A model generated the notes under the pieces. The model ran no database searches. It worked only from the letters and a program-made list of their open reading frames with translations, and was not told the origin of the DNA. Made by a program: the position numbers and the translations under genes. Below are positions 1 to 13,484 of a stretch of DNA of 64,000 nucleotides, in pieces (position 1 is the stretch's first letter; the number at the start of each line of letters is the position of its first letter). The stretch comes from Oxyruncus cristatus (lineage: Eukaryota > Chordata > Aves > Passeriformes > Cotingidae): assembly GCA_013399855.1 (NCBI GenBank), contig VXAY01002204.1, positions 124,001 through 188,000 of the forward strand, read 5' to 3'.

Positions 1-3000
1 TACCAGGAAGCAAATGATGCCTAAGGATTAGCCTCAGGATGGAGGCTTGCAAGTTGCTGGTCCCTCTGGGTCTGTCAGGGACTGCAGGTGACTGCAGGAA
101 GAGTGAGGTGGACTCTTCAGGCAGCTGGACTGCAGTGTGTCCTGCAGCAGTATCCTTCAGTGTCAGGCTGTCATGTGGAAATTAGTTGGGAGCCCACAGG
201 ATGCAGGACCCCTTGCCTCTGAATAAATACACCAAGCAGGCTGCTCCCGACTCATCATACAGGAGATGACAGATCTTAGTCTGACACTCTGGGTCTAAGA
301 GAGCAGCAACCTCACATTTTGTTCCCTGGAAAACCAGAAGACCTGAGCCAGGCTCTAGGGACTCCCAGTTTACAGGCTGCTAAAACTGCAAATAATTCAG
401 GAAGTCATAGAGACACCCTGGCAGATCATATGGCTTTTCCAAAACATTTTGCTGTTCTTGGCAGCTTTTATTTACATCAAAACCAATAAGAGTCTGTCTA
501 AAACTTCACCTTTGTACAGCAAACAAAGGATATTGCAAGTTTTTTCTTAAGACCCCCAACAATAGCTTTAACCTGAAAATTCAATATTGAGACAATGAGA
601 TTGTGCCAACAGAAGATGCAGGAATTGAAGGTTTCTTCTGCATATGGAAAGACGCTGAATTCTGGACTCCCACTATAGATTGCACTATTCTGGTTGGTAA
701 GGTAAAGACTGGCTTGATTATCCACACATCTCTAATTGTACTGTCGAAGTTATGAAACATTGCAGAACTTGGGGATGTGGATTATAGGCTTTGCGATGCT
801 TATGCAGCATCTCCTGATATCTAAAAAACATTCCTATTAAAGAATAGATCATGCTAGGTTCCCTGTGTAGATTGATGTTACGCTTATCTATAAAAGAATG
901 GTGTTGCAGATACTTCCTTGGAAAATAAAGCTATATATGAAGATAACAGATTCAGCATGTGTGGTCAGCTCAGTTATAAAAAAACCCTCCAGCGTTATTT
1001 ATTCTACAGTTATCCAATAATAAAGTCTTTTTATGCAGATAATATTTTATTGTGCCTGATTTATGTGAAAAATGCTGTGAAGTAGTTTAAATTATAAGGC
1101 AGAGCTCTTCATTTTTACACTTATTTCAAGAGAAATCGATATGAAGTTGCTTTGGGTAGCAATATTTATTGCAAACTATTAGATACAAAGTGTCTCAAAA
1201 GCCTTATGGACTGAAGTTGGACTGCGAGAGAATAACTTTGCTTTAATTTGGTCTTTATTGCTCATAAATGAAAAAACAAGTTATGAAGAAAAAACCTCCA
1301 ACTTCAAGAATAGTTTGCCTGTGCTGTTAGTGATAAAAAGAATACTGGAAGTTTGTACCATGCGTGAGAATTTCTTTCATTTTTTTCCTTATTGTTGTCT
1401 TTTATGTTATAACTCCTCCTGCCAAACAGACAAAATATTCAGGTTTAGAAAAATGTGCTGATTGTTCTGTAATTGTCAGCCTTGCATTGTGTTGTGTAAT
1501 GCATTGGGAAGTACCTGATTAATGCCACTGTCCTGATAACTGTTTAAACTTCAGGGAGATTATTAGAATAGGAATTTTAGATCCTAACACCTCCCTGTCT
1601 GATACATATGGAAAACACAATCATCCAGTGACATGTTGTCACTCACTAAGCTTTTAAGCTTTTAAAAAGCATATTATTCTGCAGAAAGAGCTGTTTCATA
1701 CCTCATCCTTCTCCTCTATGATACTTACCAAAGGAAAGGGAAATTCTCTCTAAGATTTATGCTACCCTCTGATTATCTTTCAACAAAATTCAGTCACAAG
1801 AGGCCAACACTAGCAGCTAGGCATTCTGCCTTTTCTTAATGAGAATTAGGAGTCTTTTGCTAGAGCTTTGGCAGCTGCATCAATGTGTACTAAAGGAGTG
1901 CTGCAGACATTTAGTTTTGCCCATCCATTTCTAAGCACTCCGAACCAGTTTAGAGAATTGCCATTTTTGCCACATTTGAAACCTATGCTTGGTTTCAGGT
2001 GTCTCCTATGTTTTTCCCTTTGCTCTCCAGACCCATTTTGGGGAATGTAGTTTCACTTTAAAAGTGTGGCTTGGCCTAAGCCAAGGCTTACCTATGATTG
2101 TTTTATGAAAATATAAACCCTTTCTTTGCATTGAATGCGTCAACTCTCTAAGAGAAGATATGGCTTAAAATAATTGATTTTCAGGGTACTGAGCCTTCAG
2201 CTTTCCTGAGGTGATCATGTGTAGTCTCACTAGACTGACAAAGTCAAAGGAATACATAGTCAGGAAAACAGGTAGAGTAAGGAAACTTTTTATGGGACAT
2301 AGGGTATGTTTACAGACTGGGGCTTTGAGCATGCTTTCCGTCTTCTGGCTGTGGACCCCAGACAAAATCTCATTCCATATTGTCTGGCCTTGCTTTACTA
2401 GTGAAGAAGGTACAGAATCAGTGGATCAAATTGACACTGGCAACCTCACATGATGCCTAATTTAAAATTTATTGGTTTTTATAAAAGACTGTAATACAAA
2501 AAATTGTAAAATTCATCAGAGCGTACCTCTACAAGTCAATTTAGAGGAGGCAAGAATGTTATCAAGAAGTTGAGAGAAGAAATCAAGATCTGGGAAAGAG
2601 TACAGGCTGTGAATGAAAAAAATAACTCTTCATCTTCTGATTGAAGCTGTGACAGTGAGTAGTAAATAATTTTAAATCCAGAGAACTAAGAAGAGGGTAA
2701 TATTCCCTAGCGGTAAGGACACTCACCTGGGCTGTGATGACAGCTTTGCTATGAAACTTCAAAACTGATTAAGTGTTTTTAATCACATGAAGTAACAGAT
2801 TGCCTGTGGAGCAGAGAGGGACATACCTTATGGCTATGAAGTCACTTTCTGTCGCCATTACTCGCTACCTGACCCGGTGAGTCTGGGAGAGCTTGTACAG
2901 AAAGGGCAGAAAGTGCAGTGCATTTCTCCATGGCCCACCCTCTCCAGCTGCTTAGGGATGCTTTGTTTTAACTGCATATCCCATCTAGAAAAACGTCAAG

Positions 3001-5073
3001 GAGGAAAAGCTTTAAAGAAATATCTTCTTTGATCCCAGCATTCGAAACAATACTGTACTTGTGCAGAAATAACCTCATTGTTGCACTGCCAGTAGTACTC
3101 TGAAAGTAGGATCAAATTCCTTAGATGTCGTAAGGAGGATGTATTCTCTGGGTACAGAAGATTTTATAAATCACTGTAGGTAGAAATGTAGTTCTAGGTC
3201 TGAGATTTATTTTATTTAAGTTAAATGAGGAAGATATTTAGAGCTGAGTTTGGCTCCATTTCTACCTAGGGCAGAGTAAAATAAGATGGGTCTAGCCTAA
3301 CTTGTATGGCCGTGTGAAGATTATGTTAGTCGTGCCTAATAATGTTTTTTTTTTTTCTTTTTCATAGATAAAAGAAAAAGAAAGACACAGGGTAAAGTTA
3401 AAACAGCATAAAGTCTCAGGACATCTGCCTTTAGGGAGTGGAATACTACTTTCTCCTGGAATCTTTAAAGCTTTTTTAGATAGTGAGGCATGTGTGAAAT
3501 TTAAATACTTTAAACAGTACCCAAATGCAGATTTTGATAATCAGTTTTGCAACTAAATGCCTAATTTTCACTTAAAACACTTTTTTTTAAGAGTAAACCT
3601 CTTTGTTTACTTGTTTTTTGGGGGGGGATTTTCTTGCACTGACCTTCAGTTCTTTTTCTCACCCATGCTCTGCAAATAAGCGAAGAAATATCTTACTGGA
3701 AGTTGTTAAAAGAAGTGTAATCTTTAGAGGGGTCAAGCCATTTGTTTTTAAGGTCATATTGAACATTTTTTTATGCCATGTTTTACTTGTTTTACTATGG
3801 TGAGGTATTTCAGTTAGAATAGAGTTTTGCCAAGAGTAAATTAAGATCTTTTCAATTTACTTTTTTTTTTAACATCAATTATGACTGTGTTGAAAGGACT
3901 TGAAGAATACTGCTGAACTTCTGGAAAAAAGTCATGACATTTAATATACAACTGTCAGTCTCTACTATAGTGAATGTGTTTAAGTGTTAAAACATTTGCA
4001 TTGTTATGTGTATATGATACATTTCCCATCTTCTTGTATCTTCAGAAATATTTCGTAGTTGAACAAACATATAAACTGCACTGAATTATGCATGAAAAAA
4101 TATTTTAGGGCTCCATCTGCTAAGCATTTTTTCCAGTTTGTTTCTTAAGTTAAAAAATGTTTATGCTGCATTATATTAGGTATAAAACAAGTTACAGCAC
4201 CTTAATGGATTTTATTTCCTAATATTCTGTATTATCACATGACTAAGCACATACCTAGTAAAAACCCAAGCTGAAAGATCCTAGTTCAGCAGGGCATTTA
4301 AACAGAGGCTTACAATTTAGCTGTCTTCAACATTCTGCTGTGTTCAGGAACTTTGCTGAATGAGATCCTTCACCAAGAGAAGATACACAGATTAAGTCAT
4401 GTATAATGTTTTACTCTTATTATCAATATGTTTAATTGACTCTAAACAAAAAATATTTTGCATATTCTAAAGGCCTGTTGATTCCAGCCTTTCCATTCCA
4501 TAATTTTAGGCTATGTCCATCAGATATTTGTAAGCTTGTCTCCAGCCTTGCTTTTTGTTGAAAATGCAATGCAAGTTAACATTTTCTTCTGAGCTCAACA
4601 GCCAATTACTTTTGTTACTAGGATACTGTTTACCATAAAGATCATAATGTAGAATGTACTGGCTAAAAAGATAATGAAAAAATAACAGAACAGTGAAAAG
4701 ATTTCTGGGGGGATAAATCCAAAGGCATTGGTCAACTACTATCCGGCTCTAAAATGTACATGGGTAACAAGAAGAAACACTGAATCTGTTAGGTTCCACT
4801 ATTAAAACAGAGGAAAAGAAAATATTTAAATGAGAGGTAAAAGAAGCATTTTTCACATGGAATTAGAAATGAGCTAAGCTCAGCATTAACTGCCATCATA
4901 TTGCTTATGGCTCCACAGAAATAAAATGCTGTTGGCAGGACAGCAAATAAATCTTGGAAAACTAGATTCCAGCAAGTATATGAATTTGTCAAGTAACCAC
5001 AGAAAGATATTTAAAAAAGAGTACACCAGCTCCATTTTTACTTGGAGGGGAAAATATTTTTGAGAAGTGGTGT
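1..5073. other. Non-coding, mostly unique AT-rich DNA
   Basis: No gene is recognised. The first ~430 bases are richer in G+C than what follows and contain an AATAAA at about 224 followed by a segment ending in CA at 316, which could be the tail of an old LTR. A tRNA-like stretch at 2707-2745 and an exon-like stretch at 2799-2876 are described separately. The remainder is AT-rich with T and A runs (for example 3345-3363) and only short chance reading frames of up to 87 codons with no recognisable domain. Confidence 0.7.
2703..2750 (+). repeat. Possible tRNA-derived SINE head (weak)
   Basis: The stretch contains tagcggtaaggacactcacc, which resembles the D-arm to anticodon-arm part of a tRNA (an A-box-like segment). 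No B box of the GGTTCGAATCC type follows, and no cloverleaf can be folded with confidence. It could be the decayed 5' part of an old tRNA-derived SINE, or chance similarity. Confidence 0.2.
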
Positions 5074-6440
5074 CAGTCTGGTGAAGTTTCCAGTGACTGG
5101 AAAAGGGGGAGCATAACCCCGTGTCTAAAAAGGATAGAAGGAAAAACAACAGGGTACTAGGGGCCAGTCAGTCTCACCTCTGTGCCTGGCAAGATCGTGG
5201 AGCAGATCCTGCTGTAACCTGTGCTAAGGCACATGGGAAACAACAGCTGACATGTGTTCACTAGGGCAAACCATGTATGACAATTTCGGTGGCCTTCTAG
5301 GATGGGGTTACGTCATTGGTGGTTGAGGGAGTACTGACTGATGTCATCTGCCTGGACTTGTGCAAAACATTTGACACTGTCCCACACAACATCCGTGTCT
5401 CCAAACTGGAGAGATGTGGATTTAATAGATGGATCACCCATTGGACGAGGAATTGGTTGAATGGTTCACTCAGAGAGTTGTGGTCAATGGCTCAGTCATG
5501 AGTGGCATTCCTCAGGGGTTGGTGTTGAGACAAGTTCTGTTTGACATCTCTGTCAGCAACACAGACAGTGGGATGTAGTGCACCCTCAGCAAATTTGCCA
5601 ATAACAGAAGCTAACTGGTGGGGTCAACGTGCTGGACGGAAGGGATGGTTTCCAGAGTGTCCTGGGCAGAACTGAGAGGTAAAAACCTTATGAAGTTCAA
5701 CAAGGCCAAGTGCAGGGTCCTGCACATGGGTTGGGGCAATCCAAAACACAACTGCAGGCTCAGTGGAAAATGGATTGAAAGCAGCCCTGAGGAGATAGAC
5801 TTGGGAGTGCTGGTAGACAAGGAGCTCAACATGACCCATCAATGTGCATTTGCAGCCCAGAAAGCCAACCATGTCCTGGGCTGTACCAAAAGCAGCATGG
5901 CCAGCAGGTTGAGACAGGGATTCTCCCCCACTACTCTTCTCTAGTCAGATCCCACCTGGAGTACTGAGTCCAGCTCTGGGGCCCCCAGCACAAGAAGGAC
6001 TGTTGGAGTGGGTCCAGAGGAGGGCCACGGTGATGATCGCAGGGCAAGGACACCTCTCCTATGAAGACAGAAAGAGAGATTCGGGGCTGTTAAGCCTGGA
6101 GAAGGCTCCATGCAGACCTTTTAGGGGGCTATAAGAGAACTGAAGACGGACTTTTTAACGGGGCATAGGACGTAGTGATAGGACAAGGGGTAATGGTTTT
6201 AAATTGAAAGACAGCAGGTTTAGATTAGATGAGAAAATTCTTTATTGTGAGTATGGTGAGACACTGGAACAGCTTGTCCAGAGAAGTTGGTGGTGCCCCA
6301 GCCCTGGAAGTGTTCAAGGCCAGGTTGGGTGGGGCTTTGAGCAACCTAGTCTAGTGGAAGGTGTCCTTACCCACGGCAGGAGGATTGAAACTAGATGGGC
6401 TTTAAGGTCTCTTCCAACCCAAACCATTCTGTGATTCTCT
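5074..6440 (+). mobile_element. CR1 LINE, 5'-truncated, with decayed ORF2
   Basis: This is the 3' ~1.37 kb of a chicken-repeat-1 (CR1) non-LTR retrotransposon in plus orientation. The start lies inside the ORF2 reverse-transcriptase domain (Trp-Lys then a Pro-Gly-Lys-Ile-Val-Glu stretch near 5180-5205). A catalytic motif A survives as LDLCKTFDTVPHN near 5353-5391. The motif C box, normally FADD, reads FANN near 5593-5604, and several stops and frameshifts break the frame, so it is dead. The C-terminal region is legible at about 5690-5930. The 3' UTR (6040-6440) carries the usual CR1 closing block and ends in the octamer-type tail attctgtgattctctg. CR1 elements are usually 5'-truncated like this and make no regular target duplication. 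Confidence 0.95.
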
Positions 6441-7569
6441 GAAAAGATCTGTTTGATTTAGACAACGATGAAGCCCTATAACTGGGTGTATGGTGGAGGA
6501 AGTCCCTCTAAATATCTACTTTTCATACATAATTTTATGTAAAAATGTAATTGACTTTGAAAGTTTCCAGGGGTAGGTCATATTTGTGTTAATTGTAAAT
6601 AATGAAATTAAACACATAGGTTCCCTCTCCAGACGTGCTGAATGAGAAATTCTCAATGCTAATTTTAGAGGAAGAAGCAATCCAGAAGTAGTGGTTGTTG
6701 GAGATCTGGGACAAGGGATGTCCTCCAGCATTGCCAACAGCATTTATGGTAAGTCGATTCTTATTCCCTGAGTAAAAATGAAATAAATATCTAAATGTGA
6801 TTTCACCAGACTGTTTTGGTCATTGTTAAAACACACCAAATTCTTAGACAGACAAAATAAATGTTGGGGAAGATAGGACACATTAATTTAGCAAACATGT
6901 AGTGTTGAAGAAATTATTCTTTACTTCACCTATATTCAAAATATTTTATGTTTGGACAAGTATCCTAATTTTGTTTGCTGCTATTTCTTTTGAATGAAAG
7001 ACATTAAAAGGGACCAACTCAGATTTGTTGGAATAAATGCTATGATCCCAGGCAGAAAATGTAATATATATACATGTTTCTAATTCTGTTTAAACCACAT
7101 TTGTGCTTAGGGACATGTGAGTTTGTTTTGGTATGAATCACTAAGACAATAATTCTGCATTCTCATCTCTCTCCCTCACTGTAACTCTGCCCTTTACCTA
7201 TTTCCATTACAATGTAACATCATGATCCTAAGTACTGTCAAATAACATGTCAAATATAATGACAAATAAAATACTAATACTGCTAATTGCTAGTACTACT
7301 AAATAAAGCTCTAAAGCCTCTTAAAATGTAGCTTCCAAAGGAATAGTGAATGACATCACTTAGCAGCATAAATTAATCCTTGTTCAGTGTCGTGCTTAAA
7401 AGGTTAAATGGTAAACCAGCAATTGTGTAAGCTGATTTAAAAAGGCTCATTCTGTCTACATTAGCTGCACAAAAATCTGAAGTACACCCATATCTAAAAC
7501 AGAAGTCATTTGATAATAACAACGTATCTGACACAGACCTATAACACATACTCTTTTCTTCTTTTCTTT
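6441..7569. other. Non-coding AT-rich DNA up to the first gap
   Basis: Apart from the exon-like segment at 6669-6748 there is no recognisable gene. The interval contains AT-rich unique sequence and ends in a T/C-rich run directly before the gap. Confidence 0.65.
6669..6748 (+). other. Exon-like segment between consensus splice sites (unidentified)
   Basis: An 80-bp segment lies between a 3' splice-like site (ctaattttag, AG at 6667-6668) and a perfect 5' splice consensus (ATG|gtaagt, GT at 6749). Frame 6670-6747 is open and reads GRSNPEVVVVGDLGQGMSSS followed by IANSIY, with a last base left for a split codon. A second AG at 6669-6670 would give a 78-bp exon. The composition (GTG/GTT valines, Gly-Asp-Leu-Gly) looks more protein-like than neighbouring chance frames, but I do not recognise a family. 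The polypyrimidine tract is only moderate. It may be a real internal exon of a gene spanning the window, a decayed exon, or chance. Confidence 0.3.
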
Positions 7570-8284
7570 NNNNNNNNNNNNNNNNNNNNNNNNNNNNNNN
7601 NNNNNNNNNNNNNNNNNNNNNNNNNNNNNNNNNNNNNNNNNNNNNNNNNNNNNNNNNNNNNNNNNNNNNNNNNNNNNNNNNNNNNNNNNNNNNNNNNNNN
7701 NNNNNNNNNNNNNNNNNNNNNNNNNNNNNNNNNNNNNNNNNNNNNNNNNNNNNNNNNNNNNNNNNNNNNNNNNNNNNNNNNNNNNNNNNNNNNNNNNNNN
7801 NNNNNNNNNNNNNNNNNNNNNNNNNNNNNNNNNNNNNNNNNNNNNNNNNNNNNNNNNNNNNNNNNNNNNNNNNNNNNNNNNNNNNNNNNNNNNNNNNNNN
7901 NNNNNNNNNNNNNNNNNNNNNNNNNNNNNNNNNNNNNNNNNNNNNNNNNNNNNNNNNNNNNNNNNNNNNNNNNNNNNNNNNNNNNNNNNNNNNNNNNNNN
8001 NNNNNNNNNNNNNNNNNNNNNNNNNNNNNNNNNNNNNNNNNNNNNNNNNNNNNNNNNNNNNNNNNNNNNNNNNNNNNNNNNNNNNNNNNNNNNNNNNNNN
8101 NNNNNNNNNNNNNNNNNNNNNNNNNNNNNNNNNNNNNNNNNNNNNNNNNNNNNNNNNNNNNNNNNNNNNNNNNNNNNNNNNNNNNNNNNNNNNNNNNNNN
8201 NNNNNNNNNNNNNNNNNNNNNNNNNNNNNNNNNNNNNNNNNNNNNNNNNNNNNNNNNNNNNNNNNNNNNNNNNNNNNNNNNNNN
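7570..8284. other. Assembly gap (N run, 715 bp)
   Basis: All bases are N. The left edge is a T/C-rich run and the right edge is a (TCTCC)n microsatellite, so the gap probably hides a longer pyrimidine-rich simple repeat. Long open frames drawn across it are artefacts of the Ns. Confidence 0.99.
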
Positions 8285-8327
8285 TTCTCCTCTCCTCTCC
8301 TCTCCTCTCCTCTCCTCTCCTCTCCTC
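8285..8327 (+). repeat. (TCTCC)n pentanucleotide microsatellite
   Basis: About eight copies of a TCTCC pentamer abut the right edge of the assembly gap. The true array length is unknown because the array runs into the Ns. Confidence 0.95.
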
Positions 8328-10772
8328 ACAAAGTAAAGAATAATATCTCAGCCCTAAAAAGTAAAATGAAAATTTTGATCAGTCATTTTTTATAAATAGA
8401 CTGGGACTACATGGTTTCCCTGGCTACATGGGCTTCTTATCATTCAAGAGTATATGAGGAACATATAAATGGCTTGTGATGACTGTGTTCAATGATAGCT
8501 GCTAAACACTAAACATTGTGGAGGAAAGGCTCTAAAGCGTTCCATACAATAAGAATGATCTAATTTATTTAAATGAATTTGTCATTAGGAGCTGTTTGAA
8601 AGCAAGTACTGAAGCCATTGTGTGCTGCTGCCCATTTGACTACATTGTCTGTTCTCAACTTTTTCTCCACGTCCTTGTATCAGCAATATTAAATAACAGT
8701 GACAGTTAAAAGGGCTTGATTTAACTTGCGTAGATATATCAGGAAATCCATGCCAGACCTGAGTTCATTTAAAATGTTGCTTGACAACCTGATCCTTTGA
8801 ACTCAATCTGCACTTGATCTTGCACCTCTATGTTGCCATGGCTCCCAGATTAAATAATGTAACTATTTTACCCTAAAGGCACACCAACAACTAACCTACT
8901 GCAAAGAGGTCTCCTTGGTTGTGCTTTCAGTTCTAGAATACTGATGCACAAACTCTCTTCATGCACAAGCATGCACATCATTAAGTTTCCTTTATAAACT
9001 TTCAGAATATACTTTGGAAAAAAAAATAGAAAAGGATATAACTTGAATTTCTAAAACTCCATTAAAATTATTGTTGTGATCTCCACCCTGTTAACCTTTA
9101 TGATCACATTTTCCACAGTTGCTGTTAAATTGCTTCCTGCAAAGTGCCAGAACAGGTGACATTGACAGTCGGTTCTTCACTTTACCCACATTATCAATGG
9201 GTAAAAATTGTTCTAAGAAGTCGTCATCAATAATTATGATCCCCTAAGAAAATACTGCATTTATCTTTCTGTAAGGTATAGGAATGGTAAAGGGCATACC
9301 ATTGTCACATCAAGTAAAGTACCCTTTGGAATATCATAAAAAAATATAGCATAAAATAACATTACATTATGTGTTAGGAATCTGGGAACATAAATAAATA
9401 CTTAATGTAAGCAGTTTTTCTTCACAAAAAAAGTGTTAATTTAAAGAGTAGCAGAAATATATTTTTCTATGAAAGCTTGTCACTGCAGGAGGTGATTGAA
9501 AGCTTTGCAATGCCATGTGGTACTTGTAAGTCATGATTGCTAGCTATAGAATATACATTTTAAATTATTTTTCAAATGTTTACCCCACTAGTTTAGATTC
9601 AAACTGTGAGATATGTAGTCATGGTGGCAAACATTTCCCTGCAATCACAATGTTTTCAAAGAACTATCTGTAGTGAAGCAGAATATCCATCTGAAGGGGG
9701 GCATTTTGGTTTTATTATGAAACATTTGGTTGTGTAATTAGAGGAAAATAAGATTAAATAAATTTCATTGGCTTTTATTTTAAATCTTAAATATTTTGAT
9801 AAAATTATTTTTCTTTCTTGATCTATTCCTTTTTCTTTTTTTTCTTTTGTGTTCTTCTTTTTGTTGAGTTTTTTTATGATTATGAAAATTTGGACATTTT
9901 TTCCCTTCTATTTTTTTAATAAAAATATTAATGTATTTTAATTAAAAATTTAAATTTTGACAAAAAAACCCACACTCTCTTCCATTAGAGGAAAATATAA
10001 TAATAATTTTGCTGGTAGGTAAATGTCATTTGCCTGTTTTCTGTGAGGCACTGCTCTTGTGTATGCCCTGAAAGCATTATCGCAAGTTAAAAGAAAGGAT
10101 GTATGTCTGATGCCTACAATCAGGCATATGACTCCATATATCAACTCATAAGTAGAAGGAGGTAATTTTTCAAATACTAAGTACTCCCAGCTATCTGTGG
10201 CTTAACTCTGAGAGTTAGATGCCATATGTTTCGCTATCAGATGTAACATTCTGCTGTAGTGCAACATTGCTTAAAGAGACATTTTTCAGCCAGTTTAGAT
10301 TTTTCTTCCTCAAGGAATACAAATTTTTTTCTCAACTGTGTTATATTTATTACTGTTCTGTGGGTATTCCCTGCCCCCTGCCCCTGTGAAGCCTGCTCTT
10401 TTTTAAAAGGCTTTGGAGCATACATTATTTCAGTGTTCAGGACACTTTATTGTTTCGGTCAATGTTGCAGTAGGGTGCTCTGTTACTGCCAGAGCACAGA
10501 TAGGTCCCGTTCAGCTCAATGTTAGATAACACAGATTACAGAACAAGATTGCAGAAGCAGAGAAAAACCATATGGCTGAGAAATTAGTCTCTATCATATC
10601 TAGTACTTTTACCACATTTGTATCTTTGAATTTATACGGCGTGCAAAGGCTCTCACATAAAAGGTGCAAGATAACAAACAACTGTATTCTTCTTGCTGAA
10701 GAAGTTCATCAGATATCGTACTCATTCTTAATGACGAGAAAGAAGGGACTGAGGTGGAAGTTTTTTCTTGGG

Positions 10773-10818
10773 TTTCTGGTGTTTTTTTCCCTGAGTTTCT
10801 GGTGTTTTTTTCCCTGTC
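10773..10818 (+). repeat. 23-bp tandem duplication
   Basis: Two adjacent 23-bp copies (10773-10795 and 10796-10818) share tttctggtgtttttttccct and differ only in the last bases. Just downstream a second short near-repeat (taatactgaaa, near 10835 and 10856) suggests local slippage. Confidence 0.85.
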
Positions 10819-13484
10819 TTGGAAAGCAAGATAGTAATACTGAAATAATATTGAGTAATACTGAAACAATTAAGATTAATTTTGTAATTAAACTATAAAT
10901 ATTCTGCATTGCTATGATACATGTGATCTTGTAAAGAACACCTGAAATTCCACTGTTTATCAGTCTGTGTCAGTTCCTTGCATCCACAGTTTTTTGGCTG
11001 TTAATACTGTTGAAAACAGTTTATTATGTGTCATCTGCTGCCCACATCAATACTAATGTACTTAACATTAATCTTCTGTGTTGTGTTGCAAGAGCTCTGA
11101 CTCTCCTGCCTCCTCACAAGCTTGTTTGCTTGTTTGCCATCAATCAAGCCATCATGACATGCCACTTATCTTTTTCCATCAGTTCAGACATGATGCACGG
11201 AATTCCCTTCTTATAAATGCAGCAGTAGGAACTCTGGAACTGCCAACCTCAGCACTAGGGTTTCCCCAAAAGGAAAGACCATTTCTCAACCCATTGATGA
11301 AACCTAAACAAAACAAATAAACAAAATAAAGTTGTATGTTTAGGGTTGGGGTTTTTTGTTTGTTTGAGTTGGTTTGGTTTTTAAATAGAAAAACCTGCCA
11401 GCCCTAAACCTGTTCTAGCTGGAACAGCTGGAATTGCCAGCTCTGTCTCTTTGGTAATCAGTAACTTGAGGCAAGGCTGTTTTTTCAGCCTGAAAGTCAG
11501 TTGTCAATCTTGTGATTTCTAGTCCTACCAAACATCACTCAGTACCCCTGTTTTTCCTCCTTTCCTTTTTTTATTCCCCAGGAGTAGGCCAGTTTTTGAG
11601 CATGTTCCTCAACAGAGCTGTATTGGGGGGGGGAGCGCTTTGCTCTCTCTCTGCCACCTCTATACTGAAGCAGGCAGCTCCAGGGATGTCTTGGCCACTC
11701 CTCTTCCCAAACTTTCAGCTTTTGCTGTGTCATCCATCCCTCATGTGTTTCAAGTGAGACTCCACGTGACAGAGCAGAGGCGTGGAAGGGAGAGAAGACA
11801 AGGAGAAGGCGGCTTTGAAGGTAATGTGATTTTTTTGTTTTGCCCTACAAACTGTTTGTAAAAGGTATCAGTTGATACCTCTGACCCTCTCCCATGTCCA
11901 TGCCTATCTGCCACCTCCTCTGTGGAGGAGGAATACTTTTCAAAAGACCTTTCATTGGCTATGTATCGCCTACAGACTGGAGAGAAACCAAAATATTTCT
12001 CACTGGCAGGGTTTTAAAATACTGGAGGTTGGCGTTTTCCCATCACAAGGACCAGGTAGGCAGAAGATAGCCAAATTGCATTATTTCTTGTAGTCACACC
12101 CTGAGAACTGGGGACTTTGAAGTGCTGTGTTATACTAAGCAGACCTGGTACATATTCCAGGGGATATTTGTATTGCTTTATAAAGCTTTGATACTATGTT
12201 TGAAGGAATATCTAACAAGTTAATACTAAAGTATGAAAGAAACCTTAAATGAGGACAGAGAAAGTAGGAATTGTCTTAAGTATAACCAGAAAGGAATAAA
12301 GAAAGAGTACTTGCGAAGGAAGATAGAAAAATGCTTTCTGAAACATAAGAGTTTAAAATGTCAGCTGTAGTTTCAATCCAAAAGAAGAGAAATAATTCAG
12401 TAAGGCAGGCAACCCAGGCTCTGGTGGGTCAGGAGCCCTATACAGCAGCTCAGGCTTGTATTTAGCTCCTGTTTCCTCAAAAATACAGGGTGGAATGGAA
12501 TCTGTGTGAACAAAAACTTCAATTATTAATTGTTTCTTATTTCAGTAGGATGCACTCAGCCTATTACACTGGGATGACTGTCATGATTGGACTGGTGCTA
12601 AGCTTAACATGGGGGGAAACTGGATTTTCTGATTATAGATGCCAGACAGAGAAGAATAATTTTCCAGTTATCTGAGGGGAGGCCATTACCCAGCGAATTC
12701 AAATTTTATTGTAGGTTTGATCTCAGTGGAAAGAATGTACTTGTATGAAAAATTGAGGAAGCACCAAGCAAAGAGGATTTAACATTTACAGAATATTAAG
12801 AAATCTTGTTTCAAATAAATGGAGGCATGGAGTTTTATCTTTCAGTGGCATGGTTTGTCACTGGAAGTGCTCAAACTAAACAATTGAGTGCACAACAACT
12901 ACTAGGATGTGTGTTTTCACAAGGTGCTAGTTTGCATATAAAATCAGAGTAAAATGAGAAGAGTTTTAAAAAACAGACTCTTAAATGGTAGCCTAGAAAT
13001 GGATGGCAGACTGCAGATGGGAGAGCATGCTGAAATGGAATGCTTGGATATTGCTAGTGTTTCCAGTACTTTTGTCCTATTTAAACACCTGTATCATCTG
13101 TTTGCTGAACAGTAGGAGCTGCCTGTGATGATACAGCTCAGATTTCCAGTGGATACAAAAAATCATGAAATGTAAGATGAGTCTAACTGAGCTAGAGCTT
13201 GATTATATTCAGAGAATAATTAACTGTATTTACCCACATACATACTTCTGAAATGACACTGTTGATCAACAAGCAAACAAACTCTGTCAGGGATCACAGC
13301 CTACCAGATCCTGCTGCCTCTGGAGCTGAAACTAACCAGAACTCACTGCAGAGACATAATTTTTCTTCATTGCCATGTTTCCTTCTCAATGCAAAATCAG
13401 TTGATTTTTTTACAAGAAACCCCTTTAAGAGTCCCCAAACAAGAATATGGATTTTTCTAATAGTAAAGACTTGTTGAATGATTT

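Noticed and set aside
2703..2780. Functional tRNA gene
   Set aside because: Only a D-arm-like piece is present; there is no B box, no acceptor-stem pairing and no T-arm.
7373..8343. Long open frames (277-318 codons) on both strands
   Set aside because: They consist almost entirely of N-encoded unknown residues plus the pentamer microsatellite.
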